64,000 bases of DNA, taken from positions 17,970,001 through 18,034,000 of the forward strand of contig CM072861.1 in the NCBI GenBank assembly GCA_036937835.1. The letters run 5' to 3'. The notes beneath the pieces were generated by a model. It was not told the DNA's origin. It did not search any database and saw only the letters and a program-made list of their open reading frames with translations. Made by a program: the position numbers and the translations under genes. This document shows, piece by piece, positions 38,079 to 51,773 of the stretch (positions within the stretch are counted from its first letter, which is position 1; the number at the start of each line of letters is the position of its first letter). This stretch comes from Pampus argenteus (Eukaryota > Chordata > Actinopteri > Scombriformes > Stromateidae).

Positions 38079-39425
38079 AAGCTGTAGCTCTCAATCAATC
38101 GATAAAGCAATCAGTCATTAACAAACATCGGGAAACTGGGATCAGCTGTAGTTCATGGCCAAGGCACCACAGAGAGTCACTTTCACTGCTATTTTTTTGT
38201 TTTTGTTTTTTTTGTGTGTGTGTCTGCGTGCCCGCTCGCCAGACAGCCAAGCAGCTGCAGTGGGCATGTGACCTGCGTCTTTGCAGACCATGACTAGAAA
38301 TTGCCACGTCTAACACTGACTGCAGACATGAAAGGAGGAAACATGTCAACAATTGACACACACACACACACACACAGCGTCCAAAGCTGTACGTTATCCT
38401 AAGGTACTTACTCCCCTCGTGGACTCGTACATCATTCCTCTGTGTATAGTTTGCCAGAAAAAAAAAAAAAAAAAGTAAAACATCTGTTACAGTATATCCA
38501 AAAGGAGTTTGTTTGTCTTTAATTATATATTGTACACTATGTTTATTGAGAGTGAATGTCATTTTTGTCTAGAGTCACTCATGTCAGCAGGTTCACTTCC
38601 TTTTCATCGTCTTACCGCATGTAAGGTTTCTCACTTGACACCCAGCAGTCTCAAATGCCTGGAAGCGAAACCGAGTGAGCGACTCATAGACGAGATTTTA
38701 AGAAGGTTTTATTCTTTTATCACCTGAATTTAACATCCAAACACTGGATTGTGTTTCTGGTTTAAACATGTTAAATTGACCGTGGAGAAGGCAAAGAATG
38801 ATCATGTTGTTTTTCTCTCTCTCTCTCTTTGGTCATAGCTGTATTTCTTGTGACATACTTACAGTATCTGTCAGTCGGCGGCAACATGTGATTGTTCCAC
38901 TTCAGCCTAATTAATTATCCGGTGTTCAGTGTGATTGAGTAGAAGGAAATACAACTGAACTGAGCAGGGAAATCTGTGGATCCATTATGGACCAGAACAA
39001 TGTTTCATGTTGACAATGTGAACTTTTTGGTTTTTTTTGTTTATTTGTTTGTTTTTTGTGTGGCACAATTTTAATCTTTTAAATTTCTGTAGCGTTAGAT
39101 GAGTGTTAAGATGTAAGCTTCACCTATGTCTATATGTAGCAGTCAGCCTACACTGCCATCTGTATGAAGAATTTAGTATAACATAAGCTATGTGAGCGAT
39201 AAAGACTTCAGGCATTTCAAATGTACTTGCATCTGAATGAAACGCGAGTGAGATGTCTAATAATGTATATATATATATCTCATGATGTAAATCAAGAATT
39301 ATCTTTATTTTCACTGAAATGTTGTAGAGTAGTAAAAAAAAAAGAAGAGACAATCAATGCAAAAGCTGCAAATTAAATCAACTGTAAAACCGTAGAAGTG
39401 TTGAATAAAGCTTCACCATTTAAAC
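38079..39425 (+). other. csf1ra: csf1r 3' UTR
   Basis: Sequence from the TGA stop to an AATAAA at 39404-39409. It contains a (CA)n at 38356-38376, a poly-A run at 38459-38474 and AT-rich sequence. The end is inferred from the signal. Confidence 0.6.
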
Positions 39426-41680
39426 TCCAGATTCCTTTATAAAGTTTATATTAATATATACTGCTCATTTGTATGAACTTAACTTGTTGTCGTGGATTTT
39501 ATGTTCTTCTCTCCTCACTTCCTATTTTTTATTAGATAATGTCCAATCTGCATTTCCTCTGTGGTATATTTCCCACGGTATCTGTCAACATTGCGAAACT
39601 CTAAAATCTTTGTAGGGAAGTATTGATCCCACCACTGAGACCACAGAACATCTAAAGTCTTTTGTGGTTTAAAACAATATTTCTGTTTCATTCGCTCAAC
39701 CCCAATTCTGGCTTTGTCACATTGTCCATCAAGAAATGGGGGATATTATTGGATTTGAGTAAAGCATAACAATCTTGACAGTGCCTTTGTTGCGTTGCCC
39801 AAGTCCTACTCTACTCTTTCCCTCAGCTGCTTTGTGTAAAACTCTTGTTTCTCTTCATCTCAGAGAACATGTTTGTCTGAGAAAGATCCCGTCATTTCCT
39901 GCTTGGATCTACTTTGGCAGCAGCACAGACATTACTGGGCTTTGTGTTGATGTTTGCCCTCAATAAGCTTCTTGTTCTAGTCTGAAACATTGCTTTTTGT
40001 TAGATAAGTAATGTGCAGATCTATAATGAACTCAATTAAAAAAAAAAACAACAACTGAAAGGTCTGTTTTGAATAGTTGTGTTAATGGACTGAATAGAGT
40101 CAATTAGGAAATATCAGTTGAAAACAGTCAGATGTCATTGTGACAAATGACCGTCATACTTAAAAGCTCATGTTAAGAGTCTGAAAGAAATTCAATATTT
40201 CCTTTTGAAACACTTTACATACGATTCCTGTAAATCCACAAACCCAACGTTATTGCTTGAGGGAAAACCCAACAATTAGAGACACTGTATGAAAATGGTT
40301 TTAAAAGGTTATGAGTGATGGTTTTTTTAAAGGACACAACAGAATCTTCTGCATGTGCCTCACTTTACTATGTCAGAGGTCTTTCTGCCTCATCTAACGT
40401 CCGTTTCTCCAGCTCTTTACTGTCAGGAGCTCTTGTGTTCTGTCATATATTCACGATAACCATGTCATCGGATATTTGAAGCCTCTTTTCATACCACATG
40501 ACTGGAACTGGGAATGTTAGTAATTCTGGCGGGTTAATTTTGATGATGACATGAGCAAGAAAAGACTTGATAGTTTCGAAGACGACTACACAAGATCACG
40601 CGTGTCCCTCCACCGCTCGTCATCACTTCTGATGAGTTATATAAGAGTATTTGCTGTCAAAGTCCGGTTAAAAGAAGCTTCGTCACTTTATTGCAAAGTC
40701 AATTTGTTTTTCCTTTTATTTATTTGTTGCATCGGCAGTTTAATTTACAGGTCCAACTATTGCACACGTTGCAATATTGTCTTTATTTACAATATACATC
40801 ACTGCTGTAATTTCTTTGGACCAACAGATGTCCCTATTGAACACTTGAGGTTTCGGTAAATGTACAGATTTATAGCCTCAGTGCTCCAAGAAAGCCTTGT
40901 TAATGCACCATTAAACTCAACATTAGTAACCAGTTTTAACATCAAAAACAAACAAAAATAAAATCACCAGATTTATTTCTAAAGCACTTTGTGCTACAGA
41001 TATTCTAAATATATTCAGGTTTATGCTATAACAGGCTGGCTGCTGATTGGCTGACTGGAGTTAAGACAACTGATTGAAAGCATCTTTGAAAAAGATATTT
41101 CAAGCCTAAATAAAACAAAGGCCACAAAATTTACCAACACATTAAGATACAGTACAATATACAGATACACATCATCATCATCATCATCATCTCATTTCAA
41201 AAGCAGTCCTCAGTCCAAAAGGCAACAAGTGAGAGGTAAGAGTGTCAAAAAAAGAGCAATAAATACACCGAGGTTCAACATTTACACTTAGATTAGAAGT
41301 AGCTGAGTTATTGAAAATCCTATTTCCTCTTTCAGTCACAGGAAAACATGATTAAAATGATCTTATAACCTACAATCTGACATTTAATTCCTTCCTTAGT
41401 TTCTTCACAGTAAACACTGACCACTGCATTCTTCTCCTGACAATGAGTTCCACATCTGCATAATATTCAGTGTATTTCTTCACATCGATAAAACTTGTCA
41501 GTTCTGTAAAGCTGATGCTGTTGCACGGGCTACTAGTTCTTATTAACAGTTAAATACTCTCCAGCACTAAAATCTCATGATTCTGCTTCCTCAGTCATTC
41601 TTGGGGTGAGCACCACATCTTTCTCCTTCTAGTGGCACCTCCATCTCTCCTTAAGGCACACCTCTCTTTTCATTTAGCAA
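39426..41680. other. Intergenic gap between convergent csf1r and hmgxb3
   Basis: No gene recognised. AT-rich, with an (ATC)n run at about 41168-41191. Some of the right part may be hmgxb3 3' UTR, because further minus-strand AATAAA signals occur here (for example at 40973-40978). Confidence 0.6.
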
Positions 41681-41686
41681 TTTATT
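41681..41686 (-). other. hmgxb3: Candidate hmgxb3 polyadenylation signal
   Basis: AATAAA on the minus strand only about 30 nt after the hmgxb3 stop. If used, the 3' UTR would be very short; other signals lie further along. Confidence 0.35.
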
Positions 41687-41716
41687 TTACATTCAGTTCA
41701 CCCGTTTGGCTGCATG

Positions 41717-43997
41717 TCATACCATCTCATATGTAGTCTCCGCCCCCTCCTCTTGTTTCTGTCCCTCCATCCTACTTCCTTCATCTTCCTCTCTCTCGGT
41801 GTTGATCTGTGCCACTCCCAGCCGGTACAGAGCGTCCCTGATCACTACTTCTCCAGGTTGGCAGGCCTTCAACACCTGATTGATCTGCTCGTTCACAATA
41901 TCCCTGCTGGAGAGAAAATCCACCAGACGGTTATAAATGTAGTAATAGGCTGTGTTGGTGAAAACCACAGGTTGCCGCCGTGCATGGCTCACTGAGGAGC
42001 AGTCCTCTGGTTTCTCGGTTTCATCTGTCTGCTTCTCCTGTTCTACCCCTCCCTCATCCTTATCCTCTTCCTTCTCTTTCTCCAGCTCAGCCACCAGGCT
42101 GATGTAGGGCTCCAAGTCTTTGCAGAGGGCCAACGAGTGGTGCTCTGGAGCTGGGGGTTCGTTGGCCTGAGCCGCTCCAGGAGGATGCACCAGCCAGCAA
42201 GAAGAGGATTTGGTGATGGGGTGGACCTGCTGGTTCTCCCCCACCAACGACTGTTCGACGCTGTACGGCTGGTCTTCCAGCTCAGTGCATGACACAAACT
42301 GAAGAACAAAAGAGGAAAGGTTACCTGAGAGTGACACACTTTTACATGTTTACCAAAGAAAGCACAGGTATTAAAGGCTTAATCGAATTGTAAACAAAAG
42401 GATAAGGTGACCTGATAGTGATGCTAGACGAAAATCTAAATAAAATACTAGTCATCCACAAGGTACCATGGATTTCTGTATAAAATTTAGTGCATGTACT
42501 AACACAAGAAATACTGTAAATCTACATTTTTACCATTTTCTGTTTTCTGTGTGTAAACATTAATGATCCCCTGAGACGTACACAAAATTGATTTCTTTTT
42601 TCAAGCTAATTTTCTATCATATATTTGAATATATTTACAATTTGTCTGATCTAAAAAATAAAAAAAATACTGATTAGGCCATTTAATCCATGATGTTTTC
42701 CACTTTAACTAACTTGAGAGATCACTACATTTTACTGAAATCACCTCTGGCTTTTCAAAGGGGTCAGAAAAACAGCCCTGGTTCCTGCCCCACATTTGGG
42801 TTGCCACCTCCGGATACTGCATGTCAGTACACAGCGCCACCTGACGAGCGCAGTCGTTAACATAGACTGGGGGCCAGTAGCGAGAGGATATTAGCAGGTC
42901 GACATGGTCTCGAGCAGTCTCTCCTCTCACCAAGTACTTAGAGCCGCACACCACCTGGACACAGGCAAGGGAGAGACGCAAACACTGATAACAACACTGA
43001 AAACCCTTAAAACCCTGTAAAGGTCAGTATGATGAATAAATGGCAACAATATAGGGAATATTAGTTTGAAAAGTTCATAGCATCATTTTTGTTTTTCCGT
43101 ATCGGACTGGTTTTGCATTTGCAGTTTTAAAATGCTGCATTCTGTATAAGAGTTCGGACAGTTTGGTTTTGAACTGACAGGTTACTCATAACTAGGCTGA
43201 CAGTGTTGCTGTTGTTACCTTGTGAGGGCAGACTTTGGACAGCTTGCCAGCAGTGAGGTGTTGAGGGGGCTGAGGGGCCGTGGAGAGGCCGCTATGAACA
43301 ACCGTGTACAAGGAGATCACGGAAGCCAGCAGCTCATTCTAACACAGAAGGAGAGAGGAAGGAGGCTTTTATTTAAACAAACTCCCACACAGTTTTGAGT
43401 CTGTTATAGTAAGCAGAGATAAGATGAACATAAACTTAACAATGATGATTATTTAAGGAAACATTTTGTCAAACAAATGCAGGCTTCTACCACAGCAAGC
43501 AAACCATTTTGCTAAAATGCCCTTCAGCAAAACATTTAATCTGTATCAGCCTCACGATGTGGGGGAGGAGATGGGGATTTCCTGTAGTGCAAACCAATAA
43601 TTTATCACATGATCAGTGTGTTTGCTCCAACAGTAATACTCATATTGTAATAGTATTTTACAGTCAACATGTTTACTTTTAAAACACACAAGAAAAAAAA
43701 ATGTGCATGTATAATAGGAACAAAAGCACACGTCTCCCACACAGAAACACACACACGCCACACATTCACACCTTGGAGGAGCCTAGGGTGATGCTCGCCC
43801 CACACCGGTCCAGTATTGTTCTCAGCTCGTCTTCACTGTGATCTTCAATCTTGTCGAGTCTCAGCTGACCATCGTGAATGAGACGTACCAAAACTGAAGG
43901 ATCCCCTGAAACAGATGAGGAAAACCTGTCAGTATCTGACATATCATACAGCTCGTTATGGACAGACACGACCAGAACAAGCTTGTCCTCCATTTTC

Positions 43998-44039
<42 letters not shown>

Positions 44040-47000
44040 GACTGGTTGCCTGAAAAAGAGCGACACTGATGGTACCAGGACCTTTCTGAAAAGTTCAAAG
44101 TGCTCTAGGCAGCAGCATACGCTCTCTCCTCATTGGGAACAAAAGCACTACTGAAAAAAGAACAAAAAACAAAAACAAAACGCTACATGGAAACTCAGCC
44201 TAAATATGCACAAAATCTGAAATGAAGTCATAGTTTAGACACGGGTACCTGAGGGTTGCTGAGTGTGTGACAGGACCTTGTCCTTCTCTGTGTTGATGAC
44301 AGTGTGGCTCCTCATCAGTGGGGGAATGAAGGGAGCAATAATGGAAGCGTCCACCCGTGTGATGGGGATGTTTGTGGGGAAAGCTGCCTGCTCGATTGCC
44401 TCACTTTCCATGGTCAGCCAGAAGTCATCCACGTGCACCTCATCCGAGATTGAAAACTCAGGCCATGTAAACTACAGAGAGGTCACACCAGTAAGGAATA
44501 AAATGTTTTCACTGCTAATAGCTCAATGAGTGGTTTCATTACAACCTTTTAGGCTAAATCTGTCACCTCCACGTTCTTAAGCTCCAGCACGTTGTTTGTG
44601 TGTCGCTGTGCAATCTCCATCTTGGGAGCAACACCACAAATGCCGCAGATCATATCGTTGTAATCTCGCACCGTCAGACACTCAAAGGCCCAGTAGCCAC
44701 TCAGGAGAAGCTCTTGAATTTGAGATGACTCCTCTGGATTAAGAGCGTGGACTGATGCAAAGACAAAGACACAGGATGGTAGAAAACAGACAGATGTGAT
44801 TAAAATGCTATTTAAAATGACTAAATTAAAACTATGATAGTGGCAGCATTAGTGTGGCTCCAGAATAATCCACGCAGTGCTTACCAGGGTGATTGGGGAC
44901 ATGGTCCAGTAGGGTCCTAGCAACCTGAGAAGGTGGGTGGCCCAGTTTGAGGTTCGCCCTGATCTTCAGGAACATGTCAATACTGACCAGCAGTTTGTTC
45001 CCAATGTTAAACAAACCTGCCAACAAACAAAACAAATCAACATTTTAATTCACAGAGGAAACTGAGTATAGGTCATACTGCCTTAAACATCAGCTGTTTA
45101 CACACCTGTGATACACTGTGACAAAGAACACCATCAAAAATAAATAACAAAAAAACAACTAACTAACTGATGCCTCATGCCTACAAATGAAGCGAAAAAG
45201 GATAAAAACCCTGTCAAAGCGTGAAAAATAAATGATAATAGAGACACTATTAAGTACTGTTACATTAAGCAACTGAATATCACAATAAACACTTCACTGA
45301 GTCAAAAGATTCAAAATATTGTTTGTTGAAATATTTGTTGAAATTCTCCTAAAAACCGCTGAAAACATGTTCACCATGAAAGAGGCAGAGTTGTAGAGGA
45401 GCAAAGAGCAACAAATGTGTGATTAGTATTTACTGCCCCCTTCTGGTCAAAGAGAATAAATAAAACTTGTGATCTTTTGAATTTAGGGGAGAGACGGGGT
45501 ATCAATGGTCTGTGGCCAGGAGCAATTTTTTTTGAATATTAGTGAAAAGGTAAAGTTACATACATGATTCCAAGGAGTTAATCAATAATCTTATCTGTTG
45601 TGTTTCAGATAACTATGTCCCCAGACTACATAATGGAGGACAATGAACCAAAAGCAAGGCAAATCTGGCAGTCTGGGGGATCTTCATGAAATGAAAGTAA
45701 ATCAACGATGTAAAAAGACGTGAGTGGTGCTGTTTACCTGGATGCAAGTCAGTGAAGCTATGCAGCGCCAGACACTGAACGTTGAGACACACCTTTAGCT
45801 GGAGAGAAGCCGTCTGGATCAGTGTCTCTGTAAGCAACCAGCAGTCCTCCTGTCCTGCAACAGTACTACGATGTACACACAAATACACACAAGAAACGCA
45901 TACATTAGGACAGTATTGACATACAAAAATCAGAAATAGTGAGGAGAAGCTTGTGAGAAAATGTGTGCTTACATATCTCTCCCAGTTCCCATCTCCTCAC
46001 CTCTGACCTCCTTTGAAAAGAGGGTAGTTACACAGGCTACAGTGAGTAGCTGCTGATTCATAGAACTGAGGCCACCTGGACTCAACCAGCGTCTCCGTCT
46101 CAATGTTGTCTTCCTGCTCCTGGTCACCTGGTTGAACCAAGACGATCTGAAGACTGTTGAGCTCCTGGATGAGGGTCAGTGTCTCCTGGAGCTCAGTCTC
46201 GCTCTCAGGAATCAGCAGGGAACGACGCAGTAGCTGCAGGGTAGATTGGCGCTGGAGCTCTTTCTGAGCAGCACTCAGGGCTTGGTACGGATCAAGCAGA
46301 GTCTCAGACTGCAAAAAAGAGCAGAATTATACGAGAACAACTTTAATGATGCTGTTAAAGAAGGATGAGGTGGGTTTTAATAATCAACACAATGAAAGTG
46401 ATCTATCACTACAGCAAAAAAGTAAGGTGAACAGGGATCAAAATATCTAACAATAGGCATGTTCAGGGGTTTTTATACAGAATCCTGATGTCAAGATTAG
46501 AAACATACAGTGCTGCCACTGGTACTAGCAGTTGTTAGACAAATAAAACCCTAATATAACTTAAAATATAACGAAACAAAATTACACAAAGAGAGAAGAA
46601 AACGGCCTTAATTCTGAAACATCATATTTCACATCAATTTCACTGAGTTTATAAAGGAGGTCAAGATGTCAAAACTGTAGATTACACTAATCCCACGCTA
46701 TCCAAACTTCTTTCAAATCTAGAGGAAGCGAGCTTTGACCTTTGTTCCTTTGGCGTTCCTCTGTGTCAGCTCGCAGCTACATTTAGGGCACACCGCAGGC
46801 TTGTGTCTGTTTTTATAAATATAGTCACAGAGTGGATTCTTACACCGACCCCTGCCTCGCGCTGTAGACAGTCCCAAATCCTAAAAGAAGAAAGAACTTA
46901 TCAAGAAATGAAAGAGAGAAAATCATTTTGCAGAAAAACAATGAGAGTAATTTAAATAAAATATAGCAGCAAAACTCAAGTAAGCTAAATTGCACAGAGA

Positions 47001-50000
47001 ACAGAAATATACTAACAAAGTTGGAAACTGTGTGCTGCTTGAAAGGCACAACTGACACGATATTCACTCTCCTATCAGTCAGTGAAGCAACAGGCTGACT
47101 TCCTTCTGCTGCGACCGGAGAATCCTGTGAAAGGAAAAAAACAAACCCTGAGTGAAGACACCTGATAAAATCTGTATCTTTATTTTTATCTGTTCGTGTG
47201 GGTTTGTAAGTGTTAGTGTGTGTTTACCTGCTTGGCTGTGGTTGTGACTGCCTGGCCAAGCTGTTTTAAAGTGCTGGGTTTGAGACCTGAGAAACTCTCT
47301 CGAGGCACTAAAAAACAAAACACCTCATCAAAGAGCAGAAACCTCAGAATATGCAGTCGCCTCTCACTTCCTCTCAAGTATACTCAGGCCAGTAGTAAGC
47401 ACTGAATGAACATACAATGAAACTGTACACATTTATTAAAGTGTAATTTAAAAAAAACAATAATCAGTACCGGAAGTGGATTTATTATTGTTCACCGTTG
47501 GAACTTTTCCTTTGTCAGGTGGTACGGTTATGATCTGGAACAATGCACGACCTAGAAATACAAATACAAGCAATATTATATTAACAAAATATTACCACAG
47601 CCTATTTTAACACTACAACAGAACATTACCTGTGAGCTGTATGTTTTTATCTCACCTGTACTATAATAGGCAGGGAGGATGGGTCTTACAGGTCTCTTCT
47701 GCACAGTTGCATTGCCTCTGCCTTGACTTTGGACAGTCACACTTTTCAGACTATCTTTCAGTTGTCTATTCAATAAAAGAGGGAAAGTACTTTGAATCTG
47801 ATACAAACTGTCACATTTACAATAAAAAACAGCCGCAATAACGACACACGTCAGTAGCATCCTGTTCTATCTATTTAATGTGATTTACAAATTACATTAC
47901 ATTTAGTAAAATGACTTTAAGAAGGCCACTGTGCATAATTATTACCTCAAATGATATGTAGAAACTTAAACAACTTCAAACCAGTAATTTCATTGACACT
48001 CACTCTGTTTGTTCCTGTGACTTGCTGCTGCCCTCTGATGGCTTCACCGCTGGAACTGCACGCTGCTTCTTGGTGCACTGTTGAACTTGCCCTTCTTTTT
48101 TACTCCCAGTGGTGTTTGTTTTACTGACATCAGCGTTCCCCTCCCGAGCACAGGGCGATGTAGGTTGGCAGCTTTCCTTAGACTTGGTTTCAGATTGCTT
48201 TGATGCAGCTTCTTTCTCTTGTGTTTTCTTTGCCTGATATATAAATACAGCCAAAGTTACATAACTTAAATGGCGGGTCATTAATGATGCTGAGAAACCT
48301 GAATCATGAATCCCTCTGGATGTCCATGAAAGATGCAACATCCCTAACTGTTTGTGGACATATTACTTGACACTTACAGCAGGTATCCATTTGCCACCAA
48401 GGTGGCTCCCACATTCAGGGCATGTTGGTGGCTTGTGGCGGGTGACATACACAAATGAACAGCCAGGATTAAGACACCTCCCTCGACCTCTCCTGGTGTA
48501 TGTCTTCACAGACTTCAAAAAAGAGACAAACATGTAATTCCTGTCACTCAAATCCATTTACCACATCCACTCATGTGATTACTCAAATCTTTCTCCTGTG
48601 TATTCTATGCTTGCTGATTTTAGTAGCACCCTTTGAGGTGCTTACCATTTTATATGAAGGAGTAGCACTTCGTTCTACACTGGCTCCTACAGAAACCATC
48701 ATTACTGGGCCCACGGAGCCGACGCCTGCCAGAGACTTGGGTTCCAGCAGGTTCTGAAGTCAAATGAGTAAGAAAATGTGTCAGTACATTAGTACAAACA
48801 CTGTTTTGTGATTAAAATAGTGTGCCTTTCTGCTACTGCAACTGGTATTTAATTTAAGTCTCACCTGGGAGGGTATGATAGCAACCACCTGTGTAGTTTC
48901 CCCCTGTATTTGCTGCACCACTGCACCTCCATAACCGCTACCAGCAACTCTTGTCTCATTTCCTTTCAGTGTGGCCCTGTTTGCTGTAAGGTCAGCAGAG
49001 TTTTGTGAGACTTGGGCATCTGTGGAAGCAGAGGCTTTGGATGAAACAGAGAAGGAAGAAGAAGGTGGAATTCCTTGAAGGGTCGTGGAATGAGACGGTG
49101 CTGCCATTTCATCTGTTATATCGTCGACAACGATAAGCTGCTCAGAAAGTTCTACCTCACCGGCCAAACTAAGAGGTTGGAATTGAGGCTCTTGGGTGAG
49201 AGAGGTAGAGGGCAAACCTCCCTCCACCGGAGGATCCAGAGACTCCACGCTCACCTCCGGCTGAGAGAATCCTGGCTGGTGATTTGAGGAGCAGCCTTTG
49301 GCCAAGAGGAAGTAGCTGGCTCTGGGGAGGATCTTGCGGAAGCCCGGCAGGTCTTTGGAGGGACTGAGTGAGGACTGAGAGAAATGAAAGGTAGAATAAT
49401 TTTGAAATTATACTAGACACCAGTAAATCAGGCTAGTGCAGATACAAAAGCTCTTCTGCTGTGATAATTGAGGCTAATGAATCACTTCACTCTGACTGAC
49501 TGTAACATGAGCCAAATGTATTCATTAAAACTGACATCATGAGTGCTCTGCAGTGCATAATCACAAAGAAAAGCCCTGACATAGTCAATAGCCCATACTA
49601 AAACCAGCACTCCATCAAGTGAAAACCTTTTAAAAAGATCGGCTTGGGTCAGCTGCTTAAGGCCATCATTAATTAACTGCTGTACTTTCTACTGAAACAA
49701 CAGTTTTGTCAGAATATATAGTGTGATTTCTTAAAATGTATTAACCAGGAGAGTTTAGTAGACGGTAATGGAAAGACGTTCATAACTCACTGTTCTGTAC
49801 TTCTTGATTTTAGGTACTCAGTAATTCTTAAATCAAATGATGCTGTGTCATACAGATATGTTTTGATGGATACCAAATCTCAATGAGCATTAGCATGACA
49901 CATTTTCACTTTTTGAATAGATTGTATTTGGTCCATATGAACAAATTTAAATTTCTGACAGGACAGGCCAGGTTGTTCTGGTTTTTATTTTGAGTGTATA

Positions 50001-50515
50001 GTTACAGTCTCCATGAAAGATCAGATACAGATAGAAACAAACTAAAATAAGAGATGAGGGTGTATCTTACTGTGTCTATGCCCTCTTTTTCCGACTTGGC
50101 CTTCTCCAGGTAGTAGCTTTTCTCAGACACGCTGAGCCTTTTCCAGCTCTCACTGATTCGCTTGTTGATCTCTGACTGTGGCAGATTAGGGACTTCCTGT
50201 TGCATTATCTGGTGAACATCAAAGTAGTATAGCAGGTAGGCAGACCTAAAACAGACAGATTCATGTCTTCAATCAGTACATGACAATGAAAGAGAATTGA
50301 TGTGATTTTTGTAGGCTCAGTCCCTGTTTTGTGCCGTATTTAATGCAGTGGTATTTGACAGCTGTGTCTGTTTACCTGGGCTTCTTAGCCTTCTCCACAT
50401 TGTCTTCCTGAGCTTTGCTTTTCCTCTTTTTTGGAGGAGTCACTTCCATTTGGTTGTAGCAGCTCTCCACCTCCTCAGTCACTTTCATTACCTCATACAC
50501 CTCCACTTTCTCCAT
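41717..50515 (-). CDS. hmgxb3: HMG-box containing 3 (HMG domain plus KDZ-transposase-related region)
   Basis: Probable nuclear DNA-binding protein of little-known function. Exons from the ATG: 50376-50515, 50071-50245, 48865-49374, 48646-48753, 48378-48512, 48004-48233, 47656-47765, 47471-47551, 47228-47307, 47017-47124, 46740-46880, 46001-46308, 45738-45865, 44885-45016, 44567-44751, 44249-44471, 43772-43905, 43219-43338, 42745-42954, 41717-42298. They join in frame to 1279 residues. A basic PPKKRK signal near 27-32 precedes an HMG box (about 46-105, with SESWKRLS). Two matching zinc modules lie at about 312-356 and 560-606, in a Ser/Thr/Gln-rich middle. A cysteine cluster (HCSLC, near 697; CGICG later) and a long C-terminal half match the CxC4-like region that the HMGXB3 family shares with KDZ transposases. 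An acidic segment comes near the end. Position next to csf1r is as in mammals. The donor at 46740 (GTCAAA) is weak. Confidence 0.92.
43999..44039. repeat. (TATC)n microsatellite in hmgxb3 intron
   Basis: About ten uninterrupted TATC tetramers. Confidence 0.95.
45433..45448 (-). promoter_or_regulatory. CTCF-like motif in hmgxb3 intron
   Basis: On the minus strand the bases read TGACCAGAAGGGGGCA, matching the CTCF core CCA(G/C)-AGGGGGCA. Sequence match only. Confidence 0.4.
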
Positions 50516-51018
50516 GACTTTGCAGGATCTAGGGACCAATTGGTGAGGATTTGTTATAGGGGGTTGTATTATAATATATTAGTTTTAACTGAAGTTAGGT
50601 GACCAAAAACGGAGAATAAAAACTGGTAAGTGGTTGTATGTTACATTACATAATAATACGCATTTAACGCCATCATTGGTAATAATGGTGCAACATTAAA
50701 GTATGGTTGTGAATGATTTGCTCTTATAGCTCATTAGCTGCATTTAAAGCAAAATTTAAAGCACTTTTTAGTTTTTGCTTTAAAAGCAACAAAAAGTAGG
50801 ACAATGTAACTGTGCTGGTATTTATGCAGAGGCAACACACGATAGTGTTGGTCATAATAACATTATACGCAAACTACACATGCGAAGGGCTCATTGAATA
50901 AGTAATAACCCGCTAACATGTTAAAACACTGGGTTAAACCAGCTTTAATGGCGTGTGTTTATACTGCCTGCACAGCCCGTGAGTTATCCAATGAAATGCC
51001 TTCTTATTGAAACCTTAC

Positions 51019-51200
51019 CTACGACGGCCCGAGGCTCTTCAAACGGCTCAGAAACCCCGCTACAAGACGCCGTAAAAGGCGGACACTGTACAAACGGTAA
51101 ACAATACCGAAATATGTCTACTGTTTCATATCAAACCCATGAATTCACGGCGCGTAAACGTCTGTAAAGAAGCCTCGTTTGTCGTCGATTTTGTAAAAAA
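51019..51200 (-). other. hmgxb3: hmgxb3 non-coding exon 1 (5' end approximate)
   Basis: A consensus donor (GTCGTAG|GTAAGG on the minus strand) at 51019 pairs with the acceptor (CCCTAG) at 50529 that opens the ATG-containing exon 13 nt before its start codon. CCAAT words at 51237-51241 and 51268-51272 lie just upstream. The start site is a guess. Confidence 0.5.
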
Positions 51201-51773
51201 TATATATACATGGCGGTTTGTTGCCATGGCCCTAAACCAATCAAATGCCGGAATAAATAAGGACCAACCAATCACAGTAGACGTTTTTGACACGTGAAGG
51301 TAAAGCTTACGTCCCATAGACCTTCAGAATACAAATAAGTGAAGTTCACGTTCATGTACTCAGCAAAAGTGTAAATTACTGCACGACAGAGAACAGTGTT
51401 TATTTGGCGCAGAGCCCAGTCTATAAAACACTCACTGGTTGATAGCTTTCTCTCGATCAACTAAAAAGCTGTATTAAATTGGAAAGATGATAATGTTCGT
51501 CTTAGAGAATTCAGCTTAAATATTGAATTTAATTATTGGGCAGATGCATGGAAAATACATTGCTTAATACACAAATGACAAGATATCAATGACAAACCAA
51601 GTACACGTTTTTTGTTACTGTCTTTGTAAGCTGTCTCCGGTGTTAAAACTAATTTTTACAATTATCCGCGGTGCCCTAAACACACCGCTACATACTCAGA
51701 CCTAACTAATCACACCGATCAAAATAAGACGGCCAGGCGTTTAAGCCGAACGCTGATAACCCACTGAGCAAAA
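51201..51773. promoter_or_regulatory. Head-to-head promoter region of hmgxb3 and slc35a4
   Basis: Leaders of the divergent hmgxb3 and slc35a4 transcripts begin within about 0.6 kb of each other. The segment has two CCAAT words and no TATA box in a convincing place, consistent with a shared housekeeping-type promoter. Inferred from gene layout. Confidence 0.5.

Noticed and set aside
38095..38562. 155-codon minus-strand open frame in the csf1r 3' UTR region
   Set aside because: Contains translated (CA)n and poly-A tracts and lies antisense to the csf1r 3' UTR. No splice or start context.
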